IMG/VR virus record: IMGVR_UViG_3300025108_000203
Location: 1-33,549 of that record
From: a virus
Length of the DNA stretch: 33,549 nucleotides
Direction: 5' to 3' (one strand)
The notes below the pieces were generated by a model. That model saw nothing but the letters and a program-made list of their open reading frames with translations. It had not been told where the DNA came from and made no database searches. The stretch's first letter is position 1. Every line of letters begins with the position of its first letter. The position numbers and the translations under genes were made by a program. Shown piece by piece: positions 15,516-21,836 of the stretch.

Positions 15516-16295
15516 TCAAGCTGCTTTTCCAGACTCATAATAATCTGCAACCACCTGAAACCAAGCTTCCTGGTCTTTTTCAACTTCGTTTGGACCGAAT
15601 GTAAATATCTGAGTGTTGTATTCCTTGATAGCTGTTGTAACAATAATCTGAGTTTTTTCAATCTTAATACCTAAACAAGCCTCAGCTGCTGCTTTATATG
15701 CCGCTAATTGTAATCTTGTTTTTTTTGTTTTAAAAACTCCACTAATTAAAGCTTTTTTTGTTTTTTCGTCTAAATTGTTTTTTTTGTTTGGAAATCTTGC
15801 ACTATATGGTCCATTACTTGTTTTAAAATCAGCCAATACTATTTCAGCGTTACTGTTCATATAAATTAAGTCACAGCAACCCGCGTACCCGTACCCAGTG
15901 TTTTCGTCGTAGTAATGAATTCTACCTACTCCGTCGTCTCCTACATAGTCAGACCAGCTTGGTTGGTTAAATGGTTTTTCAGACCACAGAACACGACCAC
16001 CTTCAAGCAAGTCATCTAATAGTTCAGGAACACCGTCCCAGAAAGGAAGATAATTGTCTGGAGGGATGACACGTAACCCACGTAAGTAATTTTCCACGCT
16101 GTTGTGGATCCAGTTTCCTCTTTCAGCTGCAGCGTCTGCAACCCCTGGATTCATCAAATTCCAATGAGCTAGCTTCTGTCTCGTAGCTTCAGTCGCCGTG
16201 GCACTTAGAACAGACGTAACCGAAGGTAGAGGTTTTGGTACTCCTCCACAAATATAGTGTCTTCTTCCATTAATCGTTACGCGAGTATCAGACAC
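15516..16295 (-). CDS. RecB-like PD-(D/E)XK exonuclease (259 aa)
   Basis: All motifs of the RecB/Cas4-like nuclease family are visible: GNWIHNSVENYL (His64, Glu68), GCCDLIYMN (Asp142), LADFKTS (Asp156 and Lys158, the D-x-K core) and QLAAYKAA (Gln196, Tyr200). The length fits single-domain phage exonucleases. The four-Cys Fe-S cluster of Cas4/AddB enzymes is not present. It probably resects DNA ends for recombination or degrades host DNA. A perfect 15-base palindrome covers its start codon. It is 107 bases upstream of the helicase gene in the same direction. Confidence 0.9.
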   Translation of the reverse strand: MSDTRVTINGRRHYICGGVPKPLPSVTSVLSATATEATRQKLAHWNLMNPGVADAAAERGNWIHNSVENYLRGLRVIPPDNYLPFWDGVPELLDDLLEGGRVLWSEKPFNQPSWSDYVGDDGVGRIHYYDENTGYGYAGCCDLIYMNSNAEIVLADFKTSNGPYSARFPNKKNNLDEKTKKALISGVFKTKKTRLQLAAYKAAAEACLGIKIEKTQIIVTTAIKEYNTQIFTFGPNEVEKDQEAWFQVVADYYESGKAA

Positions 16296-16306
16296 AATAA
16301 TTGTGT
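16292..16306. promoter_or_regulatory. Palindromic operator candidate at the RecB-like start
   Basis: ACACAAT-A-ATTGTGT forms a perfect seven-base inverted repeat around one central base and overlaps the start codon of the RecB-like gene. It could be an operator for a homodimeric repressor, or a translation-blocking hairpin. An additional AT-rich inverted repeat (AATTAG/CTAATT, 16313-16330) lies next to it. Confidence 0.4.
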
Positions 16307-16332
16307 AATTTTAATTAGCTTAGTCTAATTTT

Positions 16333-16626
16333 TTAATCTTGCTTGTTTGGGATTTCCTCAAGTTCTTCTAAAAAAAACTCAGACTGCTGATATTGATATT
16401 GCTTATTACGTTGTTCTAATTCATCCATAAGACACAGAGCGGCACTAAATCCTTCTAACACAACCTCTGCGCACTCATCTGCACTTCTAACTTGACCCCC
16501 AGGGTCCACACACTCGGTAAGTAGTTGATTACCAGCAAGCAATCCAGCTAATTTATCTAGTTTTATATTGGTTTGTTCCTGGAGTGTAATTAAGCGCTCA
16601 AGCTTGTCGTTGAAGTTCCCTCTCAT
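16333..16626 (-). CDS. Hypothetical coiled-coil protein (97 aa)
   Basis: The start is ATG 16626, which overlaps the stop of the upstream gene (ATGA); an earlier in-frame start would lie inside that gene. The N-terminal 40 residues form an amphipathic helix or coiled coil (NDKLERLITLQEQTNIKLDKL), and the C-terminus is acidic and Gln-rich. I do not recognise the family. Coupling to the methyltransferase-like gene suggests that the two proteins act together. Confidence 0.7.
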   Translation of the reverse strand: MRGNFNDKLERLITLQEQTNIKLDKLAGLLAGNQLLTECVDPGGQVRSADECAEVVLEGFSAALCLMDELEQRNKQYQYQQSEFFLEELEEIPNKQD

Positions 16627-17159
16627 AGTTTTAGATCCCGCGAGTTCTGCCAGTTTATAGAATAATCTATCGCTGTCCTTACTTTCGCTTCTCCGGCGTC
16701 TGTAAACACAAACCACGCAGAAGTTACTGAGTCTTTTGCTTTTATCTCATCTGCACGAAATGCAGGTCGAGGACTAAGAACCTTAATGTTTGTCAACGCA
16801 AATTTTTCAAGAAAGTTCTCTCGAGTTTTTGTAGGCTCCAAAAATGTCAGCCTATCGAGAATACAGACTCCTCTTCTTGCTACCTGAACACCACAGTCTG
16901 TAACCCACTGCGTGTACTCTTTGTTACCTTGAGTGATAGCAATTACCCAGTCTATCTGGTTTTTGTACTGAGCCCACCAGTCAAGGTCTGTCACATTTTC
17001 TTCTGACTCATTTATAGTTACTTCATCTTTACTAAATTCTTGTACTTGTTTTTTAAGCTCTCCTGTAACGTCTAAAGGGAGTAAGACACTACCTTTAAAC
17101 CATTCGCATTTTCCTATAGGATTAAAAATACCAGAAGGAACTCTGTAAAACTTAGACAT
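16623..17159 (-). CDS. Degenerate adenine-methyltransferase-like protein (178 aa)
   Basis: Start is ATG 17159 (MSKFYRVPSG); the open frame continues upstream but without a better start. Segments align by eye with phage and cyanobacterial N6-adenine methyltransferase-like proteins: DWVIAITQ, where the active family has a DWVITNPPF-like motif IV; then VARRGVCILDRLTFLEPTKT; then VLSPRPAFRAD and DSVTSAWFVF. The catalytic NPP(Y/F) is replaced by TQGN, and no glycine-rich motif I is visible in the N-terminus, so methylation is unlikely. It may be a DNA- or protein-binding derivative of the enzyme. Its ATG shares CATG with the plus-strand gene at 17158. Confidence 0.7.
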   Translation of the reverse strand: MSKFYRVPSGIFNPIGKCEWFKGSVLLPLDVTGELKKQVQEFSKDEVTINESEENVTDLDWWAQYKNQIDWVIAITQGNKEYTQWVTDCGVQVARRGVCILDRLTFLEPTKTRENFLEKFALTNIKVLSPRPAFRADEIKAKDSVTSAWFVFTDAGEAKVRTAIDYSINWQNSRDLKL

Positions 17160-17400
17160 GCTTAGAGATGATCTGGTTGAAAAATTAAGGAGCCATTTGT
17201 CCTTGGAGGAAGACCTAGGACACCGTGTGTTTATGGACGCACTATATGACCTTAACAAGACTGAAGCTCGCGAGGTGCTTGAGGTTATTCATTTATCGTA
17301 TCTTATAAGGGGAAGGCTTTTGGAAAAGATCGTCCTTTACTCTATAACGCATGATCTTCCTCTGCCTAGTTTTGGCGACTTAATAGATTACGAAGATTAA
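17158..17400 (+). CDS. Plus-strand small helical protein inside the early arm (80 aa)
   Basis: An 80-residue open frame runs opposite to all neighbours. Its ATG (17158-17160) overlaps the ATG of the minus-strand gene at 17159. The protein is well-formed: acidic amphipathic helices (DDLVEKLRSHLSLEEDLG, EAREVLEVIHLSYLIRGRLL) and a Pro-rich end (HDLPLPSFGDLIDYED). No minus-strand gene occupies this interval, and a minus-strand terminator lies immediately after its stop, as expected for converging transcription. Similar short acidic proteins occur in cyanophages, but I know no function. It could be a non-coding spacer with chance openness, but the amino-acid make-up argues against that. Confidence 0.6.
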   Translation: MLRDDLVEKLRSHLSLEEDLGHRVFMDALYDLNKTEAREVLEVIHLSYLIRGRLLEKIVLYSITHDLPLPSFGDLIDYED

Positions 17401-17404
17401 ACAC

Positions 17405-17437
17405 AAAAAAAGACTCGAAGCCTGAGAACTCCGAGCC
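17405..17437 (-). terminator. Intrinsic terminator (minus strand)
   Basis: On the minus strand, GGCTCGGAG and CTTCGAGTC form a nine-pair stem (two G-U pairs) with an eight-base loop, followed by seven Ts (plus-strand A-run 17405-17411). It ends transcripts coming from the 272-residue gene at 17463-18281 and shields the opposing small gene. Confidence 0.8.
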
Positions 17438-17462
17438 TATCTCCCCCAAGATAAAGCTTACG

Positions 17463-18281
17463 TCACACAGACAAACCCGCGTCCTTTAGGGCTTTAAGTT
17501 GTGCGTCTGTCAGTTCCTTCTTTTCACCCGCATCTGCTGTGGGAGGGGCAGAAACTTTTTTACCGGGAACACCGGCATCAGCAGGAAGAGCAGCTAAACC
17601 TTGCGGTGTTCCAGCCTCTAACCTTTTGGGGTTTTGATCGATGAACGAGGTTTTGATCTTTTCGTGATCTTCTCCCATAGGAAGCTCGACCAGATTAGAA
17701 CCGGGGATAACAGCTCGTAGTGCAGACGCCACGAGATCTGCTGAAGCTTCGAGCCAAGCTCCAACGTCTTCGATGAGTTTTTTCTCATCATCGTTCTGAG
17801 CCGGACGGTCTTTGAACTCTACGACGTTGTAGTTGATTTTTGCTCCATCAGCTCCTGTCACAGGATCACGCTCATTGAATGATCGCTGTACAAATTTCGT
17901 AGAAGTAATTACTTCTCCTACATTGATCCTGTTGTTGTAGAGCGTTTGAAAATACGAGATAAAGTTTTTTTGAGACGATTTGCCGCTGATGATGCTAGTA
18001 CAAACGCATCGTGGAGGTAGTAAACGATGAGAAGGCGTGACACCAATGTAAGAAATACGAATAAACTCTTCATGCGTCCGCATTCCGAGGTTGCCGAAAT
18101 ACGGTGTGAAACCAAGAAGGATGAACTCAATCGGTATCCCATTGTCGTTCGTGTCGGTGATCGCAGAGTCCGGGTCATTATCGGATTTCCAGCGACGTGC
18201 TTGAAGATCGATGCGTAACGTGTGCGGTGGTAGTTGACAGAGAATTTCTTCTGCATTGAATTTGCCAGCGATAAATACCAT
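17463..18281 (-). CDS. Hypothetical protein linked to the SSB-like gene (272 aa)
   Basis: A 272-residue protein from ATG 18281. The first 190 residues are a mixed alpha/beta domain with a Cys pair (RCVCTSIISG). The last 80 are Pro/Ala/Lys-rich and end in a short helix (DAQLKALKDAGLSV), typical of a flexible tail with a docking tip. It follows the SSB-like gene by 17 bases and both are terminated together, so it may be an accessory replication or recombination factor. I do not recognise the family; a DUF5895-like relation is possible but unproven. Confidence 0.7.
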   Translation of the reverse strand: MVFIAGKFNAEEILCQLPPHTLRIDLQARRWKSDNDPDSAITDTNDNGIPIEFILLGFTPYFGNLGMRTHEEFIRISYIGVTPSHRLLPPRCVCTSIISGKSSQKNFISYFQTLYNNRINVGEVITSTKFVQRSFNERDPVTGADGAKINYNVVEFKDRPAQNDDEKKLIEDVGAWLEASADLVASALRAVIPGSNLVELPMGEDHEKIKTSFIDQNPKRLEAGTPQGLAALPADAGVPGKKVSAPPTADAGEKKELTDAQLKALKDAGLSV

Positions 18282-18298
18282 GAGAAAATTCCGTTAGT

Positions 18299-18943
18299 TT
18301 AGAGAGAAAAATCGAGTGAACCTAGAGCGGCTTTTGAAACGACACCTTTTTCAGGGTCAGCTGCTTTTTTTGGTGCAGGTTTAGACCCTCTAGGAAGGTA
18401 TAAAACTTTAGAGACCCCGTAGTTGATGTATTTTTTGTCTTCTCTTTCAGATGACGTAAAGCTACCAACAGCAATGGTCGGAGTCCCAGGAGGCAGTTCA
18501 GCCATTTCCTTAGAAAGCTTGTTCCAGCCGGATAGTGCGAACCACTGTGTTTCTTTCTTTTCATCCTGCCAAGCAAGAGATCGGTTAGTCACAGTGTTGT
18601 CTCCCAGCTCCTTTTCGGTGGCGATAGGACCAAGACCACCTGTAGCGACAAACAGATTTATCGCAAGTAAATCATCCCAGTTACCTTGCGTCGCCACAAG
18701 AATCGGCTGCATCTGCAAAACTCCATCTGGATTGGCCTTGGTAGGACCAATCGCAAGGATTGTTTCGTTTTCTGTTAAGCCGTTTAAGAGCTTACCAACG
18801 TAGTGGTCGGCTTTCATAGAAAGGACCACCTTGGTTGGAATTTTTTTGTCACTAGGTGGCAAGGAGCTAGTGATGACGTTAGTCACACCATCTTCAGTTG
18901 CCGCTGTGTCAGTGACCCTGAGTCCCAGAAGGAATACGTTCAC
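18299..18943 (-). CDS. SSB-like OB-fold protein (214 aa)
   Basis: A 214-residue protein starting at GTG 18943, overlapping the preceding gene by 35 bases. It looks like one or two OB-folds: strands at 1-50 (MNVFLLGLRVTD) and at about 120-185 (SLAWQDEKKETQWFALSGWN, TIAVGSFTSSEREDKKYINY), the latter like the WF-x-x-x-x-W and K-x-Y-x-x-Y patterns of single-strand-binding proteins. A Lys/Pro-rich linker leads to a short hydrophobic end (LGSLDFSL), where SSBs carry their partner-binding tip; the tip here is less acidic than usual. It probably coats single-stranded DNA at the fork. Identity is inferred from fold pattern and context. Confidence 0.6.
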   Translation of the reverse strand: MNVFLLGLRVTDTAATEDGVTNVITSSLPPSDKKIPTKVVLSMKADHYVGKLLNGLTENETILAIGPTKANPDGVLQMQPILVATQGNWDDLLAINLFVATGGLGPIATEKELGDNTVTNRSLAWQDEKKETQWFALSGWNKLSKEMAELPPGTPTIAVGSFTSSEREDKKYINYGVSKVLYLPRGSKPAPKKAADPEKGVVSKAALGSLDFSL

Positions 18944-19466
18944 GTTTTAGGGTTCGGTAGATCGTTGAGCGGTTTACGTTTAAAGCCTTAGCAATCTCTT
19001 TGACAGGGACGCCTTGGCCAGCAAATACTAGAGCAATATTTCGGTCTGCGTCACCAAGTTTTGAAGCTTTCATAGTTTTGTAGGAGTTGTGGTAAGGATT
19101 GACACACATTTTGTTACCACACGAAGGTTTTACGCACCCTTCCTTATGGATCTGTAAGTAATCTAATAACATAGGCCGTACATAGTACCTTTGTTTTAGT
19201 GTATAAATTATAGGATTTTGGTTACAGAAAGACCCAACCCACAAATCACACTGTTTATGAGAAAAGTCATTATATGCCAATCTTCTAAACAGTTCCGATA
19301 AATATGTCGGCGGACATAGTTCATAACCAAGGTAAAATTTATCTGCTTTCAGTGCTCTTGAGATATCAGCTGCTTGTGCTTGAGCGTGACCTCCGTCATT
19401 AGCAGTTATTAATATCTTTAGTTTAGCCTTATCCTTATCTATCACTAAGGTGTACTTTGTCGTCAC
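18909..19466 (-). CDS. HNH-like zinc-finger protein with invertase-type HTH (185 aa)
   Basis: Two regions are clear. Residues about 110-135 contain GCVKPSCGNKMCVNPYHNSY, the C-x-x-P-x-C-x-x-x-x-CVNPxH zinc motif of HNH homing-type enzymes. The C-terminal 45 residues (IALVFAGQGVPVKEIAKALN, then VNRSTIYRTLKRERIP) are a helix-turn-helix of the Hin-recombinase type. The fusion suggests a sequence-specific homing endonuclease or a transcription regulator derived from one. I prefer GTG 19466, because a TTG at 19502 lies within the T-tract of a terminator. It overlaps the SSB-like gene by 35 bases. Confidence 0.75.
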   Translation of the reverse strand: MTTKYTLVIDKDKAKLKILITANDGGHAQAQAADISRALKADKFYLGYELCPPTYLSELFRRLAYNDFSHKQCDLWVGSFCNQNPIIYTLKQRYYVRPMLLDYLQIHKEGCVKPSCGNKMCVNPYHNSYKTMKASKLGDADRNIALVFAGQGVPVKEIAKALNVNRSTIYRTLKRERIPSGTQGH

Positions 19467-19500
19467 AAAATAACTATACGCTTTAAAAACATGATGACAC

Positions 19501-19531
19501 AAAAAACGAGGTGTGACTAACGCCGCACCTC
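19501..19531 (-). terminator. Intrinsic terminator (minus strand)
   Basis: Minus-strand GAGGTG and CACCTC (plus 19508-19513 and 19526-19531) pair around a 12-base loop that may add three more pairs, followed by G and six Ts (19501-19506). It closes the unit that ends at the repeat protein (19602-20348), and lies about 35 bases before the next start codon. Confidence 0.65.
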
Positions 19532-19601
19532 ATATTTTGTAAGTTTTGCAATTTAACGCATCTGGGATTGGCTCTGCAAACCCGGAAGGAGTTAGTTATG
19601 T

Positions 19602-20348
19602 TTAGAACTGACCCAGTTCGCGGTAGACAGCGTTAGGTAGTGTTTGACCTGCAGCTCTAATTGCCCTGGCGGTTGCGCGTACTTCATCTTGGCTTGCACC
19701 TTGACTTAAGAGTGCTCTGACATCTTGACCACCGAAGATACCTTGAGCACCTACGTCTACAGCACCAGACAAATAATTTTTAGCAGCTGTTTGAGGAGCA
19801 GGGCTACTCGGCGTGGACAGTTCAGCTGCAGTTACACCACCTAAACGTTGATACACAGCTGCGGGTAACTCTTGAACAGTAGATCGTTGTTCAGCAATAT
19901 CTCTAATATCAGAGTCAGACATTCCCTGACCTCTTAGGTAGTCAACATCTTGACCACCAAAGTAATTCTGAGCACCCTGGTCATACTTAGAGAAATTAGC
20001 TAAGTAGTCATCTTTAAGGCTTGGTTTAGTTGGTTCTGGTATCGGAGCTGCTGCCTCTGCTGCCTTTTTACTAGTGCTTGATAGAGAAAAATTGCTTTCT
20101 GAACCCGTTGTTTCAGTTACTTCCCGAGTAGGCTGCGCTGCAGCTTTATAAGTCATTGTTCTAGGACTTTGACCTTTATAGAAAGTCTTAGTTTGTTTAG
20201 TTGGCGCTACAAAGCCATTGAAGTTTACAGACGTTTCTTCGTTATCGTCTTTAAACAAGTCAGCTAGGTTTAAACCAAAAGCACTTCCGGCCAGTCTTCC
20301 AAAGCCTTTGGAACCAGGTTTACCTTTGAAAGTTACGGAGTCAGCCAT
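19602..20348 (-). CDS. Repeat protein with two FGGQDV modules (248 aa)
   Basis: Residues 125-170 and 200-246 are a tandem duplication: GAQNYFGGQDVDYLRGQGMS versus GAQGIFGGQDVRALLSQGAS, then ELPAAVYQRLG versus TLPNAVYRELG. Each repeat looks like a small helical bundle with a conserved FGGQDV turn. The first 110 residues are disordered, basic-then-acidic and Ser/Thr/Pro-rich, with a Gly-rich start (KPGSKGFGRLAGSAFG). I recognise similar F-G-G-x-D repeats in marine phage proteins, but not a function; a structural or scaffold protein is possible even though the gene is in the early arm. It starts at ATG 20348. Confidence 0.75.
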   Translation of the reverse strand: MADSVTFKGKPGSKGFGRLAGSAFGLNLADLFKDDNEETSVNFNGFVAPTKQTKTFYKGQSPRTMTYKAAAQPTREVTETTGSESNFSLSSTSKKAAEAAAPIPEPTKPSLKDDYLANFSKYDQGAQNYFGGQDVDYLRGQGMSDSDIRDIAEQRSTVQELPAAVYQRLGGVTAAELSTPSSPAPQTAAKNYLSGAVDVGAQGIFGGQDVRALLSQGASQDEVRATARAIRAAGQTLPNAVYRELGQF

Positions 20349-20397
20349 ACCTGATAATTAACCTTAGGCTTTAAGTTTAGTGCATTATCGTCAGTTA

Positions 20398-20589
20398 TTA
20401 GTCAAATACCTTGCACATCGGTGCTCCTGGATGAGTATCACATATAGCGTCTAACACCTTATCCCTATGACGGTTTCTAGGGTCGGCAATATTTCCATCA
20501 GTTGTCGGATCGAACTCTTCAGGCTCATGCTTCTCGTTTGTACTGAAAGGCACCTTGAACTTTTCGTACTTATCGGTTATGTCAGACAT
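20398..20589 (-). CDS. Small acidic conserved phage protein (63 aa)
   Basis: A 63-residue acidic protein with the ending VLDAICDTHPGAPMCKVFD, which recalls a short C-terminal motif (two Cys around a Pro-rich turn, then K/E-V-x-D) found in many cyanophage small proteins. Two cysteines nine residues apart could form a disulphide or bind a metal. Function unknown. Confidence 0.7.
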   Translation of the reverse strand: MSDITDKYEKFKVPFSTNEKHEPEEFDPTTDGNIADPRNRHRDKVLDAICDTHPGAPMCKVFD

Positions 20590-20622
20590 AGAAGGCCTTT
20601 GTGCTCGGGTGAAGTCTAATTG

Positions 20623-20883
20623 TCAAAACTGTTTGTAACCAAAAAAGTCAGGAGCTGCTTTCTGGTTTTCGTTTGATGCCTCCAAAGTTTTGAACCCTGT
20701 AAACGGCGATACAGCTTGCCTGCCCCTAAAACTACGAGCACCAGAGTCCACGTCTCCATTTTTTCTTTCTTGTACTTTCCTTAGCTCAGGAAAATAGTCT
20801 AAAAGAGTTGACTTATCGTCACTGACACTACTAGCTGGTTCAAGTGAAACTCCAAAAAAGTCTCCAGCGTAACGAGTAGCCAT
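20623..20883 (-). CDS. Hypothetical protein (86 aa)
   Basis: The likely start is ATG 20883 (MATRYAGDFFGVSLEP); an upstream in-frame TTG adds four residues without support. The protein is polar and probably flexible. Both its start and its end carry similar short motifs, GDFFGVSL near the N-terminus and PDFFGYKQF at the C-terminus, and such DFFG repeats resemble peptide ligands that dock on a partner. It lies in the polA unit. No known family. Confidence 0.65.
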   Translation of the reverse strand: MATRYAGDFFGVSLEPASSVSDDKSTLLDYFPELRKVQERKNGDVDSGARSFRGRQAVSPFTGFKTLEASNENQKAAPDFFGYKQF

Positions 20884-20915
20884 TCTCTTGATCAAACAGT
20901 AACTGATCTATTTTA

Positions 20916-21836
20916 CTAGCTTTTAATAAAGAATCTTTGCAGGTTAAACCCTGGACCTACAGTGTCTTTAAGAACGTTCATGATATTCTTTGCCTCTTCG
21001 TGGCTATAGAAGTACTTAGCTTTATTTTTGTGTGGACTAAGAGTGACTAGTTTTTTTGTTCGACTGTTTAAGCAGTCGCTAACAAAAGAGTTGCCCTGAG
21101 TCACAACCCACACCTCTTTAAATTTCAACAGAGGCATTTCTTTCGTCTCTGCAAACGTGTATAGATCTCTATAACACGATACCTTGTTATTACGTGTTAT
21201 TGGTTTTCGTGTACGTTTGTGTATCTGAGTAGTAACACAAGTATTATCTTTTTCTTTAAGTGTCTCTGTTTTTGACATGACGCTTTCGTACTTAAACAGT
21301 TGTTTTTTCATGTGACGTGCTTTATTTGCTGCTGCTAGCCCTGTGTCACATAAATCTTCAGCTATACAAATCCCATACTCAAAACGAACACAACCGACAT
21401 AAGAGCCGTTAACTTTTGCGGTAAATATTTCTCTATCTTTTACCTCTTCTAAATTACTAATCTCTACTGGTTGTGCTTTTTTCTCTTTTTTACCTACTAC
21501 TACTTTGTTTTTGAGTTTTTCTTTAACAACCTTTATTTCTTGTGCTTCAGGAGCAGCGGCGACTAAGTCAAGCCTTGACTGCTCATGATCGGATAATGCA
21601 CGACTATCGTCCCACCTAATTTTCGCGTGGTGACGACGATGCCCAGCTTTGTTTAATTTAATGTAAACCTCAGCTACTACACCTTGACGAGGATTGTTCT
21701 GTATATACGACGCAGCATTTTTTGCCGCATCAGAAGAAAAGGAACTAACGCAGAAAACACTGTTGGTTTGTTTCAACGCAACTTTGTCACCTGTTTTCAG
21801 TTTGCTTGGCTGCATTCGATTTCGTTTTGTACTCAT
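20916..21836 (-). CDS. Hypothetical basic protein coupled to polA (306 aa)
   Basis: A 306-residue Lys-rich protein whose ATG overlaps the polA stop (ATGA). The N-terminal 75 residues look like an SH3/KOW-type barrel (LKTGDKVALKQT, VVAEVYIKLNKAGHRRHHAK, IRWDD). A charged linker follows, then a mixed domain with six scattered cysteines. Coupling with the polymerase and the basic charge suggest a DNA- or RNA-binding helper of replication, but no catalytic motif is visible. It may be specific to this phage group. Confidence 0.7.
   Translation of the reverse strand: MSTKRNRMQPSKLKTGDKVALKQTNSVFCVSSFSSDAAKNAASYIQNNPRQGVVAEVYIKLNKAGHRRHHAKIRWDDSRALSDHEQSRLDLVAAAPEAQEIKVVKEKLKNKVVVGKKEKKAQPVEISNLEEVKDREIFTAKVNGSYVGCVRFEYGICIAEDLCDTGLAAANKARHMKKQLFKYESVMSKTETLKEKDNTCVTTQIHKRTRKPITRNNKVSCYRDLYTFAETKEMPLLKFKEVWVVTQGNSFVSDCLNSRTKKLVTLSPHKNKAKYFYSHEEAKNIMNVLKDTVGPGFNLQRFFIKS

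Noticed and set aside
16313-16330. AT-rich hairpin with T-run as a plus-strand terminator
   Set aside because: The stem is only six A/T-rich pairs, and no plus-strand gene precedes it, so termination there would have no purpose.
18027-18803. Plus-strand open frames opposite the SSB-like and 272-residue genes
   Set aside because: Shadows of minus-strand genes with consistent overlaps and a shared terminator.
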